The notes under the pieces were generated by a model. That model had not been told where the DNA came from. It worked only from the letters and a program-made list of their open reading frames with translations, and did not search any database. From Alphaproteobacteria bacterium UBA1908 (GTDB lineage: Bacteria; Pseudomonadota; Alphaproteobacteria; Caedimonadales; UBA1908): DNA of 10,921 nucleotides. Positions 1 through 7,235 of the stretch are shown here, one piece after another. Each line of letters opens with the position of its first letter. Position 1 is the first letter of the stretch. The position numbers and the translations under genes were made by a program. The DNA is taken from assembly GCA_002337525.1 (NCBI GenBank), contig DDGG01000023.1:1-10921 (forward strand), read 5' to 3'.

Positions 1-623
1 GCACAACGATAATCAGGGGAAAGAACTCCCATGCTTTTAGCAGCATCTGTGACTTCATGATCAATTAGAAGACTGGCTGCCCCAACCAGGGCAAAATCAC
101 ACTCCCGATTTTCAAGCGCAATAATACCTCTTTTAAGGGCGATTAGTGTACTTGAACACGCCGTATCAATTGTTTGACTTGGCCCATTAAAGTTAAAGAG
201 ATAGGAAACTCTGTTGGCCAGCATCGCATGGGCATTGCCTGTTGCGGAGTAGGGATGTCGACTTTGTTTCCATTGTTGTAGTAGAATTTGATAATCATTA
301 AATTGTACGCCTGCGAAGACACCTACTTTATTGACTGAAAGCGGATCATAACCGGCATCTAAAAAGGTGTTGAATGCTGTTTGAAGAAATAAACGATGTT
401 GGGGGTCCATTAGCATTGCTTCCCGTGCAGACATGCCAAAGAAACCGGGATCAAATTGATCCATATTAGGTACAAGCCCTCCCCAGTAGTCACGATTATG
501 CCAGCGCTTTGATAAAGGTCTGATAACGTTATGACCTTCAACCATATTTTCCCAGAAATGGTCCAGAGATAAGGCGCCAGGCAGATAACCGTTAGCTCCA
601 ATAATGGCATATTTTCGAGATGC
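1..623 (-). other. PKS domain: ketosynthase KS2 (partial, cut at the window edge)
   Basis: N-terminal half of a KS from about residue 1715 to 1921. It shows AIIGANGYLPG, the MDPQHRLFLQ motif and the active-site Cys1870 in DTACSST. The window ends two bases into the codon after LSPDYRC, so the two catalytic histidines cannot be checked. It follows ACP2 directly and begins the third module touched by this protein. Confidence 0.9.
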
Positions 624-3600
624 TTGAGAGATTTCCTCTTCTGTGTTTGGGAGGGGTGTAATTTCTTTATTCTGATCAATTTTGGAGACTTCTTGTGTTG
701 CAACAACAGAAGGTGATTTCTCGGAAATATAAGCAGAGAGCTTGTTGATGGTATTATAAGTAAAAAGTGCACTGGGAGGAATTTCGAGATCAAATTCTTT
801 ATTAAGTTGTGTTGTCAGGTTTTGTAGGGACACAGAATCAAATCCCATGTCTCCAAAAGAGTCATCAAGGTCTATTTGCCCCCCATCAAGTTTGGTAACC
901 TCTGAGACTAAGACGCATACTTTTTCGGATATATTGGGAGTTATAACATGATTTTTGGGAACTGAATTTTCATTTTTTTCCTGATTATTGTGAAAAAAAG
1001 AGTCATGAGAGAATCTTAAAATTTTCTCAAGATCACCTTTTAGAGGGATAACCTGTGTCCTCAGATTCTTGCCCTCAAGAAGACGATGAAAAAGGACAGC
1101 CCCTTCAGAATTTGAAAGGGGAGCCATTCCTTGTTCCTGTTTCATAAATTGAGTTTGTTCCTCGGTGATTTGCATGCCCCCTTCGGACCATAGGGGCCAG
1201 TTAATGGAAAAAGAAAAACCATGACGTTTTTTTTGATTAACCAAATGATTTCTGAAACAAGAAAATTCATCAAGAAACCCGTTTGCATAACAATAATCTG
1301 CTTGTCCTGCATTTCCATAAACACTGGCAATAGATGAAAAAGATACGAAGAAATCTAATGGAAGCTTTGCTGTCTCAGCATCAAGAGTTAAAGCCCCCAG
1401 GATTTTGACAGAAGCAACATCCCAGTAGTCTTTAAAATTTTTAGAGGAAAAAAGAGCATCCTTTAAACGCCCTGCAGAATGGATCACACCATTAAGTGGC
1501 CCATGCATGGAAATAATATCATTAACAAGATCACTAACTTGATTTGAGTCAGTGATATCGCATTGGTGGTAGTGAAGATGATTGTCATATTTTTTGTTGA
1601 GTTGATTTAAAAGAGCATGCTTTTCCTGATTTAAGGTAGAAGAGCCAACCAAATGAATTATTGCCTGATGATTTTTGAGGAGAATTTGGGCAATGGCCAA
1701 ACCTACTTTCCCCATTCCGCCAGAAATAAGATAACGCCCTCCTTTTCTTGTAAGAGAAGTAACATCGGGGGTATCTTGAGAGTGAGATAAAATTCTGACT
1801 TCTCTCGATTTCTCTTTGTATTGTATCTCTTCGTAACGCTTTTTAAAGCTTGAGAACTCACTTTGAAGGATGGATTCTGTCTCAGTCAAACTATTTTGAA
1901 AGTATAATGATTTTGTCAGAAGTCGTGGGAATTCAATTGATAATGATTTAAAGAGCGATGAAACTGCCTGAAAAAGGGGGGTCATAGCGTTATGAAGACC
2001 AGAACCCAGAATAATAAGATTGATGGATCTTTGTGTTTTACAAAGATATTTGGCAAAATTATATATTGATTCGGAAAAACTTTTTAGATCAATTTGTTCT
2101 TTCTGATTAAGATCCAGGACAATTTTTAGCGTGTTTGATTCGTTAACAGGAAGCTGCCAGGTTCCTTCCAGGATATCAGACAAAGAAATGGTGTCACTTT
2201 GGGAAGAAGTCTCTTCAGGGTTTTGAGTGACCCATATAATGTGGTTTTCGTGTGGAGATGTTGAAAGAGTATTAAGAGGGCTTGCAACCCACTTGTTTTC
2301 CAAGAAGTGCAGATCCTTTCCTATAGCGGAAGAGGTTCCTGGTAAGGGTTTTGGTTCTGGAACTATTTTTTCAAGAGAGTTCTCAAAGGCTTCGGACCAA
2401 CACTCAATTTCTTCGAACCTATATTCTGGAACCTGTACAACACGTCGTACACTATAAATTTCTTGCCAGTTTATATCTTTTTTATCAAGATATTTAGTAT
2501 AGATCTCTTGTGTTTTTTGTTGCGGTGTATGACTTGTCATAATCCTGGTGTTTTCAGATGAGGCTTCAGAAGAGGTTTGCATGAATTTTTCTAATAAAGA
2601 CTTTAGCGAAGGCATATCTTTAAATACAAAAATTTTTCTGTGTTTATAATGAGATTTTCCGCAAGCATATGCGTAACAGAGATCGTAGCAGTTGATGGCT
2701 ACTTGTTTCTCGAGGAATTTGGACAGAGATGAAATTTGTCGTATCAAGGCAGTTTCAGTAGGAGCGGAAACAGGAAGGATATGCTCCTCAAGTTCAGGAG
2801 TGGCTTCTGAGAATGAGTCAGGCGCATTTTCCAGGATTATATGAGCATTAGCTCCTCCTGCTCCAAATGAACTTAGGGCTGCCCTAAGGGGAGAGTCACT
2901 TTTGGGGACCCAGTTTGTCAGTTCTTTGGAAATGGAAAGAAAAGTTTCGTCTATGTTGAGCATTGGGTTTCGGGGGTTGCAATTGAGGCTCGGCACAATT
3001 TTTTTATGTTTAAACTGGAGTAAAACCTTGAAGAGACCTGCCATCCCGGCGGCAGATTCAAGGTGGCCAATATTTGACTTTACAGATCCCAGGACACAAT
3101 TTTGTTGACGATTATAGATTTGGCTTAAAGCCTGAAATTCAACAGGATCTCCCAGCAAGGTGCCCGTCCCATGGGTTTCAATATAGGATACTGAGTCGGC
3201 GTCAACGTCAGAAGAATTTAAAGCAGCAGTAATAACGTCTTTTTGTCCATCAACCGTGGGTACATAATAGGCCATTGTTCTGCCTGATGAATTGATAGAG
3301 CTGCCTTTAATAATGCCATACAGATGATCACCATTATCTAGAGCTTCATTAGCATTTTTTAAAATAACAGTGGCAATTCCTTCTCCTGGAACATATCCAT
3401 CTGCGGCATTTGAAAAAGTATGGCAACGTCCTGTAGGACTTAAGAATTTACCTTGCGAAAGTAATTTGTACTTTGCAGGATGAGGCATCAGATTTACACC
3501 GGATGCCAGTGCTATTTTACATTCACCAAGGCGAATACTGTTACAAGCCTGGTGCAGGGCAGTCAAAGAACCTGAACACATTGTATCCAGACCAATGGAA

Positions 3601-5765
3601 GGACCTCGCAGGTTGAAAAAGTAGGAAATTCTATTCGCAAGGGATGCCAGGGAAGAGTCAAGAACGTATTCATTTGCGTTATAGACCGTGTAGTGACCAA
3701 ACATCATTGCGACAAAAACCCCAACATTTTTAACGGAGGCATAGTCTATACAGGCATCTTCGAATGCATGGACAATATTTTGTAGAAGAAGTCTTTCCTG
3801 AGGGTCCATGCGTTCTGCATCTGAAGGGAGAATGCCAAAAAAGGTAGGGTCAAAGTTCTTGATTGTCTCTAAAAAACCTCCATGTCGTCCATAGCTTTTT
3901 GAGCCTTCTGATTGAGGAGTTGGGTCGTAATCTTTTTTCCAGTCCCAGCGATCGGAGGGGATGATATCGATACAGTCGCGACCTGAGGCAAGGTTTGACC
4001 AAAACTCACTATAGCTAGTGGCTTTGGGAAATTGGCCTGCAATACCAATGATGGCTATATCATGTTCTCTGTATTGTTTCCTTTGAAGACTCTTAATTGA
4101 GTTTTTTTGTGACACTGCTTGCTCTTTAGGGTGAGTCAACAAAGAGGGGCTCATCTCAAATTTTCGAGTCAATATTTCTGGATATAAATCGGATAAATAT
4201 TCTGATAATTTTTCAATTGTTGAATAATCAAAAATAATTGTTTTGGGAATGGAAAAATTTTTGTCAATTTTTTTTAAATCTCTCTCAATTTGAGTTGCAA
4301 TGTTAATTGTTGCAATAGAATCGACGCCGCGGACCAGGATTGATTCATCCGAGCCTAATGTAAGTTTGGTGTATTTTTTCACAATAGAACCAAGCCAGTT
4401 TTCAGTCTGTGTTTTAAAAGATTCCTTGAGTGACGTGCCTATACTTTTATTCACAGTCTGTTTTTCACCGATAATGGTGAGGGGGTGCAAGATGCGGGTC
4501 TTACCTTTAAAGATAGCGGCGGACTTACAACTTTTTGATAAAAGTTGTTCCATTGCCGCGAAAGCCTCTTCTGAAGTCATGGGGAGCAAATCATTTTGTT
4601 CGAAAGGGATATCCATACCGCCATCGGCCCACAAACCCCAGTCAATTGAGAGTGTAAGTCCGGCTCTGTCACCTTTGCTAACACGATTATTTCTTTTATG
4701 GCTCCAGTGTCGAAGATAGGAATTTGCAGCGGCATAATCTGCCTGGCCAATATTTCCGACAAGGCCTGTCAGAGAAGAAAAAGTAACAAAAAAATCAAGA
4801 GGTGTTGTGGCAGATACTTCATCAAGTTGTTCCAGGCAAGCAGCCTTGGGATACAGGACTTCCTTAAAATCTTGATATGATTTTTGCCACAGCAATCCAT
4901 CCTTAAGGCAACCTGCAAGATGGAAAATACCATTAACTGGTCCAAAGTCATTCTGTATAAATTTCCAGGCTTTTTCTAAAGAGGAAGAGATTCCTAAGTC
5001 CAATTCTAGATATAGATTAGCACCTAATGATTGTAAAAGAGCGCTTTCTTTAGATGAGAGGGACCTTCTGCCGATGATAATAACGTTTGCTTCATACTTA
5101 TCGACTAGATATTTTGTAAGCTTTTGTGCAATACCTCCATTGCCTGTAATAACATAAACACCCTTTTTGCGAATTTTGCTTTGTATTAAATCATTTGTAT
5201 CCTGTTCTCGAGAGGAAAGCTCAAGAGTATCCCATTGACCATCCATATATCTTAGGTAGAGTTTTTTCTGATTCTGACAGGCTTCTTTAATTTTCAGGAA
5301 ATCCAGATCTATCGGGTTATCACATTGAATAGAGACGCTTTGAAAAGAAGGTAATTCTTTTTGAAGCGTAAGAGCAATACCTTCTGCAATTGCCGACCTT
5401 GTATCAAGTTCCGGTTTCACAAGAAAATATTGGATTTTTTTATTTGATTGGGAAAGCTCCTGGAAGAAATTAAAATGAAGTCTTTGATGGTGATCGAGAG
5501 TCATATTTTTGCTCTCTGTATCCCATGGACTAAGATCAACAATGCAATGAATATCATCATGGATGACTGAAGGATCTTGACATAAGTTAACCAGAGAAGA
5601 GAAGTTGGGAAACCCATCATTAGAAAGTTTCTGAATAAAATCAGAACGGTTTGTAATAAAGAGGAATGACGATTTTATTGCAGGGGAAACTCCTGGATTG
5701 AGTTGTAGAGAAAGAGGCGTCCAGGAGGGAAACCCTACAAACAGCTTGTCATTTTCTAGTAACAT
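1..5765 (-). CDS. Trans-AT (AT-less) modular polyketide synthase, KR-ACP-KS-KR-ACP-KS, 3' end outside window
   Basis: Type I modular PKS that extends and reduces a carrier-bound polyketide in the cytoplasm. Its first 1921 codons plus two bases are open to the window edge. Domains by residue: KR1 about 1-415, ACP1 440-515 (Ser483), KS1 568-988 (Cys730, His865, His901), a linker to about 1130, KR2 1145-1570 (Ser1478, Tyr1491), ACP2 1605-1675 (Ser1644), and KS2 from 1715 (Cys1870), cut before its histidines. No AT with a GHSxG motif is present, so this is a trans-AT synthase. The ATG at 5765 is preceded by an AGAGAGGG ribosome site and lies one base after the exporter stop codon. The N-terminus has the usual opening of a KR structural subdomain (a PSWTPL-like segment), so the first module is split: its KS must be on another protein. 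Expected chemistry is two rounds leaving beta-hydroxyls. The final product is unknown. Confidence 0.95.
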   Translation of the reverse strand, partial: MLLENDKLFVGFPSWTPLSLQLNPGVSPAIKSSFLFITNRSDFIQKLSNDGFPNFSSLVNLCQDPSVIHDDIHCIVDLSPWDTESKNMTLDHHQRLHFNFFQELSQSNKKIQYFLVKPELDTRSAIAEGIALTLQKELPSFQSVSIQCDNPIDLDFLKIKEACQNQKKLYLRYMDGQWDTLELSSREQDTNDLIQSKIRKKGVYVITGNGGIAQKLTKYLVDKYEANVIIIGRRSLSSKESALLQSLGANLYLELDLGISSSLEKAWKFIQNDFGPVNGIFHLAGCLKDGLLWQKSYQDFKEVLYPKAACLEQLDEVSATTPLDFFVTFSSLTGLVGNIGQADYAAANSYLRHWSHKRNNRVSKGDRAGLTLSIDWGLWADGGMDIPFEQNDLLPMTSEEAFAAMEQLLSKSCKSAAIFKGKTRILHPLTIIGEKQTVNKSIGTSLKESFKTQTENWLGSIVKKYTKLTLGSDESILVRGVDSIATINIATQIERDLKKIDKNFSIPKTIIFDYSTIEKLSEYLSDLYPEILTRKFEMSPSLLTHPKEQAVSQKNSIKSLQRKQYREHDIAIIGIAGQFPKATSYSEFWSNLASGRDCIDIIPSDRWDWKKDYDPTPQSEGSKSYGRHGGFLETIKNFDPTFFGILPSDAERMDPQERLLLQNIVHAFEDACIDYASVKNVGVFVAMMFGHYTVYNANEYVLDSSLASLANRISYFFNLRGPSIGLDTMCSGSLTALHQACNSIRLGECKIALASGVNLMPHPAKYKLLSQGKFLSPTGRCHTFSNAADGYVPGEGIATVILKNANEALDNGDHLYGIIKGSSINSSGRTMAYYVPTVDGQKDVITAALNSSDVDADSVSYIETHGTGTLLGDPVEFQALSQIYNRQQNCVLGSVKSNIGHLESAAGMAGLFKVLLQFKHKKIVPSLNCNPRNPMLNIDETFLSISKELTNWVPKSDSPLRAALSSFGAGGANAHIILENAPDSFSEATPELEEHILPVSAPTETALIRQISSLSKFLEKQVAINCYDLCYAYACGKSHYKHRKIFVFKDMPSLKSLLEKFMQTSSEASSENTRIMTSHTPQQKTQEIYTKYLDKKDINWQEIYSVRRVVQVPEYRFEEIECWSEAFENSLEKIVPEPKPLPGTSSAIGKDLHFLENKWVASPLNTLSTSPHENHIIWVTQNPEETSSQSDTISLSDILEGTWQLPVNESNTLKIVLDLNQKEQIDLKSFSESIYNFAKYLCKTQRSINLIILGSGLHNAMTPLFQAVSSLFKSLSIEFPRLLTKSLYFQNSLTETESILQSEFSSFKKRYEEIQYKEKSREVRILSHSQDTPDVTSLTRKGGRYLISGGMGKVGLAIAQILLKNHQAIIHLVGSSTLNQEKHALLNQLNKKYDNHLHYHQCDITDSNQVSDLVNDIISMHGPLNGVIHSAGRLKDALFSSKNFKDYWDVASVKILGALTLDAETAKLPLDFFVSFSSIASVYGNAGQADYCYANGFLDEFSCFRNHLVNQKKRHGFSFSINWPLWSEGGMQITEEQTQFMKQEQGMAPLSNSEGAVLFHRLLEGKNLRTQVIPLKGDLEKILRFSHDSFFHNNQEKNENSVPKNHVITPNISEKVCVLVSEVTKLDGGQIDLDDSFGDMGFDSVSLQNLTTQLNKEFDLEIPPSALFTYNTINKLSAYISEKSPSVVATQEVSKIDQNKEITPLPNTEEEISQASRKYAIIGANGYLPGALSLDHFWENMVEGHNVIRPLSKRWHNRDYWGGLVPNMDQFDPGFFGMSAREAMLMDPQHRLFLQTAFNTFLDAGYDPLSVNKVGVFAGVQFNDYQILLQQWKQSRHPYSATGNAHAMLANRVSYLFNFNGPSQTIDTACSSTLIALKRGIIALENRECDFALVGAASLLIDHEVTDAAKSMGVLSPDYRC
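741..953 (-). other. PKS domain: acyl carrier protein ACP2
   Basis: Carrier domain with the canonical MGFDSVSLQ site; Ser1644 is the phosphopantetheine attachment residue. It is followed by the usual PPSALFTYNTINKL-like helix region. A single carrier closes the KS1-KR2 module. Confidence 0.87.
1056..2333 (-). other. PKS domain: ketoreductase KR2
   Basis: Complete KR with a structural half (about 1145-1345) and a catalytic half starting at SGGMGKVG (1348 onward). Ser1478, Tyr1491 and Asn1495 lie in FSSI...GQADYCYAN, and a Lys is present in a VKILG segment, so it looks active. Like KR1 it shows an LKD signature and no Trp at the A-type position (Tyr1483 there), predicting a D-hydroxyl. Family-typical INWPLWSEGGM follows. 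No DH or ER domain lies between KS1 and ACP2, so the module should stop at the hydroxyl. Confidence 0.88.
2376..2801 (-). other. Post-KS linker where cis-AT synthases carry the acyltransferase
   Basis: About 140 residues after KS1 with the lead-in LPVSAPT and a closing RRVVQVPEYRFEEIECW-like segment. In the PKS family this corresponds to the conserved linker ending (RRVxLPxYPFxxxRYW). There is no GHSxG or other AT catalytic motif, and the distance to KR2 is too short to hold the roughly 300-residue AT. This is the direct evidence for trans loading of malonyl units. Confidence 0.8.
2802..4064 (-). other. PKS domain: ketosynthase KS1 (complete)
   Basis: Condensing domain with a full triad: Cys730 in DTMCSGS, His865 in ETHGTGT and His901 in NIGHLES. 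Spacings of 135 and 36 residues are normal. It opens with a DIAIIGIAGQFP motif and ends with the FGAGGANAHIILE motif. Met precedes the nucleophilic Cys, whereas the other two KS domains in the window have Ala, suggesting a different substrate clade. It is decarboxylative and presumably active. Confidence 0.93.
4221..4448 (-). other. PKS domain: acyl carrier protein ACP1
   Basis: Four-helix carrier of about 75 residues with the phosphopantetheine site GVDSI; Ser483 is the attachment residue. It is a single, non-tandem carrier closing the split first module. The residue two before the Gly is Val followed by Arg, where a hydrophobic or small residue is commoner; the rest is ordinary. Confidence 0.85.
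4521..5765 (-). other. PKS domain: ketoreductase KR1 (N-terminal, split module)
   Basis: NADPH-dependent reduction of the beta-keto group. The first roughly 200 residues are the catalytically silent structural half. The catalytic half starts with the nucleotide-binding turn TGNGG (residues 207-211). Ser331, Tyr344 and Asn348 sit in the family context FSSL...GQADYAAAN with the expected 13- and 4-residue spacings, and a Lys in a YPKAA segment completes the tetrad, so the domain should be active. The stereochemical signature reads LKD, keeping the diagnostic second Asp, and the residue 8 before Tyr344 is Val rather than Trp. Both point to B-type (D-hydroxyl) reduction, by inference. Confidence 0.88.
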
Positions 5766-5777
5766 ATTACCCTCTCT
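5766..5777 (-). promoter_or_regulatory. Ribosome binding site of the PKS, overlapping the end of the exporter gene
   Basis: Minus strand AGAGAGGG lies just before TAA, one T, then ATG. The site sits in the last codons of the exporter, and the stop and start are one base apart. This layout is typical of translational coupling. Confidence 0.65.
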
Positions 5778-7017
5778 TAAGAACACGATTTGTGCCAACG
5801 TATGAAGATAAAAATAAAATGCTCAAGGCGCACAACATACAGTTGACTGAGAAGTATAGAATTAAAGTGGAATGATAATTAACAAGAGCCATGCCTGACA
5901 AAGACGTAACAACAGAGCTAAAAGCACTTATGGAAGCGGCTAGTCCCATGACCAGTCCCTGGTTTTCCGGGGGTACTTTTTGAGACAGCATGACAAGAAG
6001 AAAGGAATAACCCAGTCCGTATGATAATGCTGATAAAAAGCAAGTACAAAAATATAAAAGAGCTGAAAAAGGTATAAGGCACAGAGTTAAAAAGCAGAGT
6101 AGAATCAAGAGTATTGAGATCTGACTGCCAGCTTCGGCAGTGATTCTTGACTGGAAGAATCGTGTCAGAAGACAAAAGGAAAGTGCCATACCAAGTCCAA
6201 TGCTTGCTAAGATACGGGTTGTTATTTCAGGAACTCCCAAATGTGTTAATACGTGTGGAAGAAATTGAAAATACATTGTCCAGGATAATTGAAAAAATAA
6301 AAATCCTCCAAGAACCAATAAGGCACCTTTAATATTATTGAGGTTTGTGAAAATATTAAAGGCTGAGAGCCATTTGATTTTGTGAGTGTCAGAGATTCTG
6401 GTTGTTTCCTGCATTGGCAAAAGAAACAATAGACTGAATAAGCTTAAAAGGGCTGTTGCGTAAAAAGGGGCTGTAAGAGCATACCCAAGTACATTTACTA
6501 GAAGTTCTGAACAAAGAGGCCCCAGGATATACCCGGATGTGACTGCAAACAGGATAAGTCCCATATTTCCAGCTTTATTTTCTTTTGAACTGACATCTGA
6601 TATAGCAGCTTGTGCAATGGGGATACTGCCTGCTGATAAACCGTCAATGACTCGACCCAGAATAAAGAGTTGGGGGTCTAAAACATAAACTCCTATTCCA
6701 GACATAATATACCCTGCGCAAGTTCCCAATAAGGATAAGACAAGGATCTTTTTCCGTCCAAATCTATCAGAAAGTTGACCCAGAACAGGACTGGCCAAAA
6801 ACATTCCAAGAGCAAAGCTCATCAGGCTTAATCCATACATAAAGTTTCTGACGTCATCTGTTGATGTAAAAGGTAAAATACTTTTTTCAGGAATAAGGAA
6901 TAGATCTGCGAATAAGGGAAGCGTCAGGGATATGCCCAACCCATCTATAAAAAGCACTAGAAAAAGTGAAAAGATAATAATTTTATTTACGAAAGAAAGT
7001 GATTTTTCTTTTAACAT
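5767..7017 (-). CDS. MFS drug/metabolite exporter of the DHA1 (Tet/Bcr-like) type
   Basis: A 416-residue, 12-TM inner-membrane proton antiporter. Residues 80-91 form MFS motif A (GQLSDRFGRKK) in the loop between TM2 and TM3. GRVIDGLSAG at about 121-130 is motif B-like, and GYILGP at about 162-167 is motif C, the antiporter signature. Asp25 in TM1 (LFIDGLGI) is typical of this group. The ATG at 7017 is chosen because AGGAGG lies five bases upstream. A longer reading from a TTG at 7053 would bury that site inside the gene. The stop is separated by one base from the PKS start, so both are probably co-translated and the exporter likely secretes the polyketide or gives self-resistance. The actual substrate is not visible, and Tet-like resistance to an unrelated drug is possible. 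Confidence 0.9.
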   Translation of the reverse strand: MLKEKSLSFVNKIIIFSLFLVLFIDGLGISLTLPLFADLFLIPEKSILPFTSTDDVRNFMYGLSLMSFALGMFLASPVLGQLSDRFGRKKILVLSLLGTCAGYIMSGIGVYVLDPQLFILGRVIDGLSAGSIPIAQAAISDVSSKENKAGNMGLILFAVTSGYILGPLCSELLVNVLGYALTAPFYATALLSLFSLLFLLPMQETTRISDTHKIKWLSAFNIFTNLNNIKGALLVLGGFLFFQLSWTMYFQFLPHVLTHLGVPEITTRILASIGLGMALSFCLLTRFFQSRITAEAGSQISILLILLCFLTLCLIPFSALLYFCTCFLSALSYGLGYSFLLVMLSQKVPPENQGLVMGLAASISAFSSVVTSLSGMALVNYHSTLILYFSVNCMLCALSILFLSSYVGTNRVLKRG

Positions 7018-7025
7018 AAAAACCT
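7018..7025 (-). promoter_or_regulatory. Strong ribosome binding site deciding the exporter start
   Basis: On the minus strand AGGAGG precedes the ATG at 7017 by five T residues, near-optimal pairing and spacing. It lies inside the reading frame of the longer TTG-started version, which argues for the shorter protein. Confidence 0.8.
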
Positions 7026-7064
7026 CCTGAAAAACTTTACTTGCCTTTTTCAATTAGCGCTTAA

Positions 7065-7109
7065 AAATAGTTTCCATTTCGTCAGCATGGAAAAGGATAG
7101 AAACTATTT
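7065..7109 (-). repeat. Two overlapping inverted repeats in the predicted exporter leader RNA
   Basis: The outer pair is AAATAGTTTC (7065-7074) with GAAACTATTT (7100-7109), 10 of 10. The inner pair is TTTCCAT (7071-7077) with ATGGAAA (7087-7093), 7 of 7 around a 9-nt loop. They share 7071-7074, so they largely exclude each other. On the minus strand the 3' side runs into five T residues, as in an attenuator, although the stems are AT-rich and weak. Alternatively they are protein-binding half-sites. Confidence 0.5.
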
Positions 7110-7123
7110 CTGATCTGTGTTCC

Positions 7124-7152
7124 TTGGAGAGTATAGCATAGATTACTATTTT
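7124..7152 (+). promoter_or_regulatory. Possible weak promoter for the NRPS-PKS gene
   Basis: TTGGAG (7124-7129) and TATTTT (7147-7152) are separated by 17 bp, each matching the sigma-70 consensus at 4 of 6. It physically overlaps the opposite promoter, so the two could compete. In a region this AT-rich such a match may be chance. Confidence 0.25.
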
Positions 7153-7159
7153 TTTTGAA
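7130..7159 (-). promoter_or_regulatory. Probable sigma-70 promoter of the exporter-PKS operon (extended -10)
   Basis: On the minus strand TATACT (7135-7130) matches the -10 box at 5 of 6 positions and is preceded by TGC, an extended -10. TTCAAA (7159-7154) matches the -35 box at 4 of 6 with an 18-bp spacer. Transcription would start near 7123 and give a leader of about 105 nt before the exporter ATG. Confidence 0.55.
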
Positions 7160-7167
7160 TACGTATT
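7158..7167. promoter_or_regulatory. Perfect 10-bp palindrome AATACGTATT, candidate operator
   Basis: The palindrome touches the -35 box of the minus-strand promoter and follows the weak plus-strand -10. It is well placed for a regulator controlling both directions. No regulator gene is in the window, so the role is inferred from position only. Confidence 0.3.
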
Positions 7168-7235
7168 ATTTACGGATAGGAATCTTTCCGCTCTCTTGTT
7201 AAAAACTCCATCATAGTCAACGATTGATAAGACCT

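Larger units (their letters stand above)
7018..7235. promoter_or_regulatory. Divergent intergenic control region between the two operons
   Basis: This 218-bp, very AT-rich stretch is the only non-coding DNA in the window. It separates the exporter-PKS operon from the NRPS-PKS gene, so both promoters must lie here or further inside the genes. It holds a convincing minus-strand promoter, a weak plus-strand promoter overlapping it, a 10-bp palindrome and two overlapping inverted repeats. No small ORF with a credible ribosome site, and no tRNA, was seen in it. Confidence 0.8.

Noticed and set aside
410..793. Minus-strand ORF of 127 codons in another frame
   Set aside because: It overlaps the PKS between ACP2 and KS2 in a shifted frame, with low-complexity translation. 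The PKS frame shows real KS and ACP motifs.
2376..2801. A degenerate AT domain between KS1 and KR2
   Set aside because: No GHSxG or other AT motif is present, the space is too small, and the segment matches the standard post-KS linker.
4300..4719. Plus-strand ORF of 139 codons
   Set aside because: It runs antisense across ACP1 and KR1, whose motifs are intact on the minus strand. The translation resembles no protein family and has no ribosome site.
5918..6332. Small ORFs on both strands within the exporter gene
   Set aside because: The exporter frame carries the membrane segments and MFS motifs throughout. These ORFs are antisense or frame-shifted by-products.
7018..7053. Longer exporter reading of 428 residues starting at 7053
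   Set aside because: The start codon there is TTG without a good ribosome site, and the strong AGGAGG belonging to the ATG at 7017 lies inside the extension.
7065..7109. A rho-independent terminator between the two divergent genes
   Set aside because: The genes diverge, so no transcript needs to end here, and the stems are AT-rich with only a five-T tract. Listed instead as a possible leader structure.
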